A program made the position numbers and the translations under genes. Under the pieces are notes generated by a model. It did no database searches. It was not told the DNA's origin and was given only the letters and a program-made list of their open reading frames with translations. 64,000 nt of DNA. Source: Puffinus mauretanicus. Taxonomy: Eukaryota > Chordata > Aves > Procellariiformes > Procellariidae. Shown here one piece after another: positions 1 through 7,706 of this stretch (the first letter of the stretch is position 1; each line of letters starts with the position of its first letter). The stretch lies in assembly GCA_023333565.1 (NCBI GenBank), contig JAJKFH010000482.1, positions 62,001 through 126,000 of the forward strand, given 5' to 3'.

Positions 1-189
1 AGGGGTGTCCCCGCTGGGTAAGGGGACAGGGACGGGGACAGGGATGACCCCCGGGAAGGAGGATGGGGAGGACCCCGGGGGATGGGGACGGTCCCCCCCG
101 GCCGGGACCCGGTGCTGCCCCATCCCCGCGGCCCCGGGAGCCGCCGGAACCCGCAGCGGGGGCCGTGGGGGGGGCCGTCCCCGCACTCA

Positions 190-350
190 CCGGCGGGCCG
201 GGGCCGGGGCCGGGGCCGGGCCGGGGCCGGTGGGAGCGGGCGGCGGCGCGCGGGGCCGGTGGCGGAGGCGGGAGGGGGCGGGAGCAGGAAGTGACCGGGG
301 CCGCCCCGCCCCGCCCCGCCCCGCGCATGCGCCCCGCGCCCGGGGAGGCG
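190..350 (-). promoter_or_regulatory. CpG-island promoter and probable noncoding first exon of a leftward gene
   Basis: This is a very CpG-rich block with GC boxes, an NRF1-type palindrome GCGCATGCGC at 323-332 and an ETS-type core (AGGAAGTGA) near 287-295. On the minus strand the block ends in a good splice donor, GCCG|GTGAGTGC, with the exon edge at 190. That fits a noncoding first exon of a gene running left out of the window. No ATG lies between the ETS core and the donor on this strand, and the gene cannot be identified from what is visible. Confidence 0.45.
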
Positions 351-499
351 GGAAGGGGGGGCGGTACCGGGGGGCGGTACCGGGGGGCGGTGGGACCCGT
401 CGGGGCACCGGGACTCGCCACGGCACCGGGACCCGTCGGGGCACCGGGACTGTGCGATCGTGGGGGCAGCGGGACCCGCCGCGGCACCGGGACCCGGCG

Positions 500-1240
500 G
501 GGCACGGTGTGCGGCACGGCCCCCCCGTGGGGCGCGGTCCCCATGGGCACGGTCCTCGTGGGCAGGGTCCTCCCGTGGGCCGCGGTCCCCCCGTGGGGCA
601 GGGTCCCTCCGGGGCAGGGTCCCCCCGTGGGCAGGGTCCTCCCATGGGGCGCGGTCCCCCCGTGGGGCAGGGTCCCTCCGGGCAGGGTCCCCCCGTGGGG
701 CACGGTCCCCGTGGGCAGGGTCCTCCCGTGGGGCGCGGTCCCCCCGTGGGGCAGGGACCCCCGTGGGCAGGGTCACCCCGTGGGCAGCATCACGCCGTGG
801 GGCAGGGCCAGCACCCTGCGTGGTGGCCGGGCGTAGGTCCCCCGTGGGCACCCACTGAGCCCAACCAGCGCCACGCTGTGCCCCCCATGTCCCCACGGGT
901 GGCCGTGCCCACGTGTGAGGTCCGGCGGGACGTGGTGGGGATCTCCCCAGCCAGGGGGACACGGGGGACACCTGGCCCTGTGCCACCCCACAGCCATGTA
1001 GTAGCCCAAGCCAAGAGGATGTGGCATCCGTGTCCCCCACCGGCTGTGCCACCCTGTGCCCACCGAGTCCATCACGCCCCGGCCCAGCCCGGGGATACCC
1101 CACCAGCCCCCCCCGGGTGGGGACATGCAGGGGCCGGGGTGGCATCGTCCCCAAGGTGGCATCTCCCTGTCATGCGGTGGCTTCCTGCTGCCACCCGCCC
1201 TGCAGCTGCTGAGCCGATGGGATCACGGGGGGGCCTGTGC
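500..1240. other. Intergenic, G-rich, partly repetitive
   Basis: Positions 520-800 carry imperfect short repeats built on GTGGGGCAGGGTCCC and relatives. The open frames here are compositional, with no start context, splice pattern or family resemblance. Positions 800-1240 show nothing recognisable. Confidence 0.5.
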
Positions 1241-1315
1241 CCGCCATGGCACCCACGGTTGTCACGTCCCTGCTGGGGGGACAGGTCCCCATGCCGGGGA
1301 TGGGTGTCTGGGCTG

Positions 1316-1530
1316 GGGACGCTGGTGGTGGCCATGGGGTGTCACCACTGGGGACGTGGGTTGGTGCTGGGGACATGGATGGTGGCCATGGGGTGTCACC
1401 ACTGGGGACATGGGTTGGTGCTGGGGACATGGATGGTGGCCATGGGGTGTCACCACTGGGGACATGGGTTGGTGCTGGGGACATGGATGGTGGCCATGGG
1501 GTGTCACCACTGGGGACATGGGTTGGTGCC
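1316..1530. repeat. Minisatellite, 54-bp unit, about 4 copies
   Basis: The motif GCCATGGGGTGTCACCACTG recurs at 1331, 1385, 1439 and 1493, a fixed 54-bp step. Copies are nearly identical, which implies recent expansion. Because 54 is a multiple of three, open frames run through it on both strands, but there is no sign that it is coding. It lies about 300 bp upstream of the CABP4 start codon. Confidence 0.9.
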
Positions 1531-1665
1531 AGTGCAGGGACTCAGAGAGTGGCCCCGGGACGTGCGCTGGGGACCCGGCTGGTGGCTGGCGGTGCCGTGG
1601 CCGCGTGGCTCTGCCCTGGCACGAGGCCACGGAGGACGGCGGTGGCCGGTGGCCGTTTCCTGCCA

Positions 1666-1683
1666 CTAATCACCGGTAATTGG
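1666..1683 (+). promoter_or_regulatory. Candidate homeobox (CRX/OTX-like) sites upstream of CABP4
   Basis: CTAATCA at 1666-1672 and TAATTG at 1678-1683 lie about 160 bp before the CABP4 ATG. CRX/OTX proteins prefer TAATC cores, and photoreceptor promoters usually carry them. CABP4 is a photoreceptor gene in mammals, so the sites are plausible. Such short motifs also occur often by chance. Confidence 0.3.
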
Positions 1684-1841
1684 CTTTGCCCTGCCCTGGG
1701 CCAGGGAGCCCACGGGGGGGGGCGGGGGGGGGCACGTCGGGGCGTAAGAGGATTTCCCTGCCTCCTTCTTAAGGCTCGGCCGCCCCGGGGTCCCGCTCCC
1801 TGCCCGCCTGCCCGCCCGCCTGCCCACCCGGCCCCGGCCCC

Positions 1842-4782
1842 ATGCCACGCACCCGGGGGGACAAGGGGACCCCCAAGGACACGGAAGCCCCAGGCAAAGG
1901 GAAAGGGGGGGAGGTGGGTGAGAAAACCCCCAAAGCCCCCGAGGACGGTGGCCCCCCGGGCATCAAGAGCCCTGGCTCCGAGTCCCGGCACAGCAGCCAC
2001 GGGCAGAAGAACGGCAAGAAGGGACCTGGGGACCCTCACGCCGCCGCCAGCAAGACCTACTCCCCCTTCCTCAACACCATCTTCGGCAAGGTGGGGGCAG
2101 CCGGGCAGGGCACGGGGACACTGGGCATGGAGGGGACATGGGGACGAGGTTGGGGATGCTCCGGGACCCTGGGGATGGAGGGAAAAATGGGGCACTGGGG
2201 ATGGGGATAGGGACAGTCCTCCTGCGAATGGAGGGGACATGGGGACAGTGACGATGGGGTTGGGGATGCTCTGGGACCCTGGGGATGGAGGGGACATGGG
2301 GACACAGGGTCAAAGTTGGGGATGCTCTGGGACCCTGGGGATGGAGGGGACATGGGGACACAGGGTCAAAGTTGGGGATGCTCTGGGACCCTGGGGATGG
2401 AGGGGACATGGGGACAGTGACGATGGGGTTGGGGATGCTCTGGGACCCTGGGGATGGAGGGGACATGGGGCATTGGGGACAGGGTCAGGGACACTCTGGG
2501 ACCATGGGGATGGAGGGGACATGGGGGAGCAGTGGGGATGGTATTGGGGACACTCCGGGACCCTGGGGATGGAGGGGACACACAGGGGGACAGCCTGGGA
2601 AGGGGGACCCGAGCCGGCAGTCCTCCGCGGGGGGGGACACGTGCTGTCCCCCCCAGCTCTGGGACTATGGATCACCCTCGGCAGCACCCGTGGGTGCTGG
2701 GCAAATCCCATTCGGAGCCTGGGGCAGCCCCAGGGTGGGTGGTGGGAGAGGGGGCCTGGGGACCAGGGCAGGGCGGGCGGGGGGCGCAGGCCCGGGGCAG
2801 GGCAGGGCTTTGCTTCCAATCCCTCTAATCCCTCCCGCCGGAGTTAATTTTGGCCCACGCTTAACGAAGGTGACACCGCGGTTTGCTGGGGGGGGGCGGG
2901 TTGGGGCTGAGCTGGGTCTGACTCTGCCCCCACCCCATGTGCGCCCGGCCCAGGAGCGGGAGCTGTCACCAGAGGAGCTGGACGGTGAGCACGGGGGACA
3001 CGGGGGACACGGTGGGCTGGGGTGGGCCGTGGGCGTGGGGGCAGGTGCCATGGAGGGCTCTGCCATGGGGTGCGGTGCCATGGGGACACGTGCCATGGGG
3101 GGATCTGCCATGGGGTGCGGTGCCATGGGGACACGTGCCATGGGGGGATCTGCCATGGGGTGCGGTGCCACGGGGCCACGTGCCATGGGGGGATCTGCCA
3201 TGGGGTGTGGTGCCACGGGGCCACGTGCCATGGGGCGATCTGCCATGGGGTGCGGTGCCATGGGGCCACGTGCCATGGGGCGATCTGCCATGGGGTGCGG
3301 TGCCATGAGGCCATATGCCATGGGGCGATTTGCCATGGGGCACCGCGCCATGGGGCCACGTGCCATGGGGGGATCTGCCATGGGGTGCGGTGCCATGGGG
3401 CCACGTGCCATGGGGCGATCTGCCATGGGGTGCGGTGCCACAGGGCCACGTGTCACAGCACCGCATCCAGGGAGGGACCTGCCCCAGGGTGGCGCGGTGC
3501 CCACCTGACGGGGTCCATATCCCCGCGTGTGCCCGCGCGCGTGGGCAGAGCTGCTGGACGCCTTCAAGGAGTTCGACACGGACCAGGACGGGTACATCAG
3601 CTACAAGGACCTGGGCCCCTGCATGCGCACCCTGGGGTACATGCCCACCGAGATGGAGCTCATCGAGATCTCCCAGCACATCAAGATGAGGAGTGAGCGT
3701 GGGGCCGGCCGCCGCGGGGCTGGGGGGGCAGCTGGGGGGCAGGGGCCGGGGCGTGGGGTGCTGAGGTTGTCCCTTTCCCACGCGCAGTGGGCGGCCACGT
3801 GGACTTTGAGGACTTTGTGCAGATGATGGGGCCGAAGCTGCGGGAGGAGACGGCCCACATGGTGGGCGTGAGGGAGCTCAAGATCGCCTTCCGTGAGGTA
3901 TGGCCACCGCCACGGGGGACCACGGCCCCGGGGGGGACCACAGGTATGGAGGGGACAGTGACCATGGGAAGACCATGGGGAGACCGTGACCACGGGGAAA
4001 TGGTGACCATGGGGGTGAGCAGGGGCATGGAGGGGACAGTGACCATGGGAAGACCATGGGGTGACCGTGACCATGGGGAAATGGTGACCATGGGGGTGAC
4101 CATGGGCATGGAGAGGACAGTGACTGTGGGAAGACCATGACTATGGGGATGGACAGTGACCATGGGGGTGACCACGGGCATGGAGGGGATGGTGAGCATG
4201 GGAACACTGTGTGGTAACAATGGCCACAGGTGTGACCACAGGCATGGAGAGGACAGCAAACTTGGAAAGACCACGGGGGAACAATGACTATGGGGGTGAC
4301 CAAAGGCATGGAGGGGACAGTGACCACAGGAAGACCATGGGGTGACCATGACCACAGGGAAATGGTGACCATGGGGGTGACCACAGGCATGGAGGGGATG
4401 GTGACCACAAGAAGACCAGGGGGTGACCATGGCCCTGGAGGGAGGGTGGTGGGGCCGGTGGGGAGGGCAACCCCCAACCTGTGGGCGCCGCAGTTCGACA
4501 TGAACGGGGACGGGGAGATCAGCAGCGCGGAGATGCGGGAGGCCATCGCGGCGCTGCTGGGGGAGCAGCTGAAGGCGCAGGAGGTGGACGAGATCCTGCA
4601 GGACGTCGACCTCAACGGGGATGGGCGCGTGGACTTTGATGGTGAGGGGCCCCCCCTTCCCTGCAGTCCCCCCTGCCCCATGGCACGTGGCCGTGGGCTG
4701 CCAAGGGTGGCTCAGCCCCGGCTCCCCTCACACCCTCCTCCCTCGCCCCGCAGAGTTCGTTATGATGCTGTCATCCCGGTAA
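1842..4782 (+). CDS. CABP4: Calcium-binding protein 4 (CaBP4), neuronal calmodulin-like protein
   Basis: Six coding exons: 1842-2090, 2954-2984, 3549-3692, 3788-3897, 4494-4641 and 4754-4782. All junctions are GT-AG and in phase, giving 236 aa. The first 80 residues are Lys/Pro/Gly-rich and disordered. EF1 has a canonical loop ([12 protein letters not shown], about 103-114), EF2 is degenerate as in all CaBPs, and EF3 (about 180-191) and EF4 (about 217-228) are canonical. The segments SQHIKMRMGG and KLREETAHM, and the C-terminus VMMLSSR, resemble mammalian CABP4 more than CABP1 or CABP2. CaBP4 binds the C-terminus of Cav1.4 in photoreceptor terminals and modulates channel gating. The second residue is Pro, so there is no N-myristoylation signal. 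AATAAA at 4991-4996 ends the transcript. CABP2 is the main alternative identity. Confidence 0.87.
2105..2590. repeat. Minisatellite in CABP4 intron 1, about 56-bp unit
   Basis: The core CTGGGACCCTGGGGATGG recurs at 2271, 2327, 2383 and 2440, with more diverged copies on both sides. Units differ by small substitutions and single-base length changes. It lies wholly inside the first CABP4 intron. Confidence 0.85.
3050..3460. repeat. Minisatellite in CABP4 intron 2, 45-bp unit made of 15-bp subunits
   Basis: About nine 45-bp units start at 3061 and 3106 and continue rightward. Each is built from three GCCATGGGG-type 15-bp subunits, so CCATGG recurs roughly every 15 bp. Length in multiples of three leaves open frames on both strands, but the array is intronic. 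Confidence 0.88.
3944..4430. repeat. Minisatellite in CABP4 intron 4, 81-bp unit
   Basis: The segment GCATGGAGGGGACAGTGACC or a close variant recurs at about 3945, 4026 and 4107, an 81-bp step. Shorter and rearranged copies follow up to the exon 5 acceptor region. This is the third unrelated tandem array in this one gene. Confidence 0.8.
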
Positions 4783-4990
4783 CGAAGCCTCAAGGCAGGA
4801 GAGGACACCCCACCCTGATCCTTGTCCAGGCGCTCCCTGCCCAGTTGCCCACCCCAACCTCTCTGCCAGCATTAGGGTTCAGAGTGAACAGCTGGAGCTG
4901 AGCCCACATCTGGGAGTGGGGCAGACATGAGAGCCCCAACCCCAACAGCCCCCGGGGGTGGCAGCAGGGCTGGGGAGGGCTGGGGGACCC

Positions 4991-4996
4991 AATAAA
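4991..4996 (+). terminator. CABP4 polyadenylation signal AATAAA
   Basis: A canonical hexamer about 210 bp after the CABP4 stop codon, followed by T/G-rich sequence. Confidence 0.8.
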
Positions 4997-5289
4997 CCCC
5001 CTTGGTCAGAGCTGGAGGTGTCTGTTGGTCGTTGGGAGGGGACACGGGGTGGGGTGTGACCGTCCCCAGCCCCTGCCCACGCAGGCTCTGCCCGGGGTGT
5101 GGAGGGGGGGCGGGTGGGGCACAGCTCAGTGCCTGGGGGTCCCACAGGGGACAGGGACAGCGGCCCTGGGGGGGGGAGCTGGGGGAGCTGGGGGAGAAGG
5201 CAGGGCAGGCAGGGTGGGACAGGGTGCAGGCAGGGTGCGGGCAGGGTGCCTGCTCTGCACTCCTGCAGGCACAAAGCACCTGGGGAGCT

Positions 5290-5640
5290 CGCTGGGGTAC
5301 AGGCAGGACTCTGGGGTACAGGCAGGGCCCGGGGGTACGGGCAGGGTTCAGGGGAACAGGCAGGGTTCAAGGGTACAGGCAGGGCACCAGGGTACAGGCA
5401 GGGCTCAGGGGTACAGGCAGGGTTCAGGGGGTACAGGCAGGGCTCAAGGGTACAGGCAGGGTTCAAGGGGTACAGGCAGGGTTCAGGGGGTGCAGGCAGG
5501 GCACCAGGGTACAGGCAGGGCTCAGGGGTACAGGCAGGGCTCAAGGGTACAGGCAGGGTTCAAGGGGTACAGGCAGGGTTCAGGGGGTGCAGGCAGGGTT
5601 CAGGGGGTGCAGGCAGGACGCTGGGGTACAGGCAGGGCCC
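5290..5640. repeat. Short-unit minisatellite, about 18-20 bp
   Basis: About 18 copies of GGTACAGGCAGGGTTCAAG-type units in which GGTT/GGCT/GGGC and CAGG/CAAG variants alternate. It sits between the CABP4 polyadenylation site and the CCAAT cluster. Confidence 0.88.
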
Positions 5641-5671
5641 GGGGGGGCGGGGCAGGGGCAGGCGCTCTGCC

Positions 5672-5900
5672 ATTGGCTGGATGATCCGACCGGCTGCAAC
5701 CAGCCGGCCAATCAGCACACGCCAATTAACGGGTGGGAGGGGAATATCAGCCCTCTGTGGTGTTTGCTCAAACCAACTGGCCAATCAGCGCGAGGGAGGG
5801 CACAGTCTCAACCAATCCGCAGAGAGCACCGTGCTGGCCAATAAGCATGGCCCATCCGTGCCAGCTGGCCAATCAGCAGGCGGCGTGGGGGGCACGTGCC
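5672..5900. promoter_or_regulatory. Cluster of seven CCAAT boxes (NF-Y sites) plus an E-box
   Basis: One ATTGG (5672-5676) and six CCAAT pentamers (5708, 5722, 5781, 5812, 5838, 5869) lie within 202 bp. Several sit in the fuller context GGCCAATCAGC, the preferred NF-Y site. A palindromic CACGTG E-box is at 5893-5898. NF-Y clusters mark promoters and enhancers. No protein-coding start is recognisable nearby, and the closest genes are the tRNA genes from 6119. Confidence 0.6.
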
Positions 5901-6118
5901 GTGGGGACAGGCAGGGCTGGGAGCGGTGGGGGCCACGGCCATGCCCTGCTCCCCCCCACTCGTGTCACCCCCTCCCCACCCGTGAATGTGCCCCTGGGGG
6001 GGGGTCCCCACGGCTGGGTGACCCGCGTGTCCCGGCTGGGGACAGCCTCCTGTCAAAAAGGGGTCCCTGGGAAGAGGTCGAGGGTCCCCAAAAAACCACG
6101 TCGCGGGTGGGGTGGTGG

Positions 6119-6191
6119 TGGCTCCACTGGGGCTCGAACCCAGGACCTTCTGCGTGTAAAGCAGACGTGATCACCCCTACACCATGGAGCC
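6119..6191 (-). tRNA. tRNA-Val (anticodon TAC)
   Basis: Read on the minus strand, this is a full 73-nt tRNA including an A discriminator. The acceptor GGCTCCA pairs with TGGAGCC, the anticodon stem TCTGC/GCAGA encloses loop TTTACAC with anticodon TAC, and the T arm contains GGTTCGA-type box B sequence. Box A (TGGTGTAGGGG) is intact. It closely matches the vertebrate tRNA-Val-TAC sequence I remember. No intron. Confidence 0.95.
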
Positions 6192-6245
6192 GGCTGGGGA
6201 CCGGGGGGACACCGGGGACACCCCCCCGTCCGGGGCGGGGGGGGG

Positions 6246-6330
6246 GGCTCTGTGGCGCGGGGCAGAGCGCGTTGGACTCGTAAGGGGGGCGGCCATTCCA
6301 AGGTTGTGGGTTCGAGTCCCCCCAGAGTCC
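6246..6330 (+). tRNA. Diverged intron-containing tRNA-Arg(TCT)-like gene, possibly a pseudogene
   Basis: The acceptor arms GGCTCTG/CAGAGTC and the box B region GGTTCGAGTCC are those of vertebrate intron-bearing tRNA-Arg-TCT. Two D-stem halves (GCGC) are intact. The expected CTTCTA at the anticodon reads CTCGTA, so the formal anticodon is CGT, which would pair with Thr ACG codons. The T stem has a T-C mismatch (GTGGG against CCCCC) and the D loop is changed. A G/C-rich intron-like insert of about 12 nt separates the anticodon from its 3' stem. It is either a decayed copy or an error-bearing stretch. It is not a standard tRNA. Confidence 0.6.
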
Positions 6331-6619
6331 CCGCCAGGACGGGGGGACACAGGGGGACCCCCCAGGACAGACCCCCGGGCTGGCAGCTGGGGAGGAGCGG
6401 GGCCGTGGGCCAGCATGGGTGGGTTAGGGGCAAGTGCCCCAGGAACCCCCAGACCACCCGTGGGGATCCTGGGGGGGACACGGTGAGCCCTCGATGGCAG
6501 CTGGGGTCAGTGGTATTGGGGGGGCACAGGTCAAGGTGCCGGCACATCCAGGAGGAGGAGGAGGAGGAGGAAGGCTGGGGAGCGTGTGCCCCCCCAGTGC
6601 CCCCCCCCTGCCAGGAGCT

Positions 6620-6692
6620 GCCCGGGTAGCTCAGCCGGCAGAGCATCAGACTTTTAATCTGAGGGTCCAGGGTTCAAGTCCCTGTTCGGGCG
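6620..6692 (+). tRNA. tRNA-Lys (anticodon TTT)
   Basis: A complete 73-nt cloverleaf. The acceptor GCCCGGG pairs with TTCGGGC, box A is TAGCTCAGCCGG, the anticodon stem TCAGA/TCTGA holds loop CTTTTAA with anticodon TTT, and the T arm carries GGTTCAAGTCC. The discriminator is G. It matches vertebrate tRNA-Lys-TTT. A run of T's follows within 25 nt (TTTTTT near 6709-6714) and would serve as the Pol III terminator. Confidence 0.95.
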
Positions 6693-6822
6693 GCTGCCAC
6701 CCCCCCCTTTTTTGGGGTGCAGGATTGGGATTGGGTGGCCCAGTAGCAGAGGGTCCCCTGGGATCAGCACCCCCCCACCCCCCCCACAGAGCAGGCACAG
6801 CCGGGCTGGGGCATTCACGGAT

Positions 6823-6828
6823 TTTAAT
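6823..6828 (-). terminator. Probable OSBP polyadenylation signal (ATTAAA on minus)
   Basis: On the minus strand this is ATTAAA, about 880 nt after the OSBP stop codon. The intervening 6830-7706 lacks any gene and is best read as OSBP 3' UTR. It includes a long pyrimidine (T-rich) tract at 6835-6885 on the transcript strand. Confidence 0.5.
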
Positions 6829-7706
6829 TTAGTTTTTTTCCTGGAGGAAAAAGAGAGAAAAAAAAAAAAGAAAAAAAAAAAAAAAGGCATCATACGTCCC
6901 CACTGTTCAGTTTTGGGGTGCAGAGACCCCCACAGCCTCCCCCCACAGCGCATCTCCCAAACCCTGTAGTGTTTGGGGGTGCAGGGGCCCGCTGCTCCCC
7001 GCAGATGGATGGGAGAGACCCCTGCCCCCCCCGAAAACCCAGGACCTCCCCCTGCCCTAAACCAATGGGGAAGGCACCTCGAGGGGGACCCCCGCGGCCG
7101 GGGGATCCCCCAGGGAGGCTGGGGACAGGGGGGCTGGGTGCCCGTTCCCCTGGGGTGCCGCAGAGCCGTGGGCAGAAGGGCACCCCGATCGCTCTCTACG
7201 TATATATAATGTACACCTATAGAACAGGCTGTGGGGCGCAGTCTGGGCCCCCCCCCGAGAGCGAGGGGGAAACGAAAAAAGGGGGAGTGGGGAGGGAGGG
7301 GGGAAGAGACCAAGGCCAGCCTCGGGCTCGCCCCGCTGCGCCCACCGCCCGGGCAGAGCCGGCCCCTGCCCTCCCCGGGGGGCCCACGCTGCCCGCCCGC
7401 CCCGGGGGGGGGCCGTGCCCCTGGCCCTGGGGGGCTGCGCAGGGCGCTGGCTCTCCTGCGCCGGGGAGGGGGCCGTACGGGGTGAAGGGGAACCCCCCCA
7501 AGCCCCGAGCGGGTGCGGGGGGGAGCCGTGCCGGCTCCCGCTCCCCACCCCGGCATCAAGGTCAGTTTGGATCGGCTAAGGCAACCCCGGCAGGCGCTGA
7601 CGGCGACGCGTGGGGGACAGACGGGTGGTTAAGACAGACGGACAGACAGACGGTGGGGGGGGAGGGCGCCTGTGGCTTCACCCCCCCGCCGCTCCTCCCC
7701 GCCGGC

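Noticed and set aside
5..1669. Long open frames across 5-2847 on + and 1542-2297 on -
   Set aside because: They run through G/C-rich DNA and tandem repeats with unit lengths divisible by three. Their products are low-complexity and match no family. Only the CABP4 exons are credible here.
2966..3781. 271-aa minus-strand frame with [19 protein letters not shown] repeats
   Set aside because: It is the antisense of the 45-bp intronic minisatellite in CABP4, with no start context or splice support.
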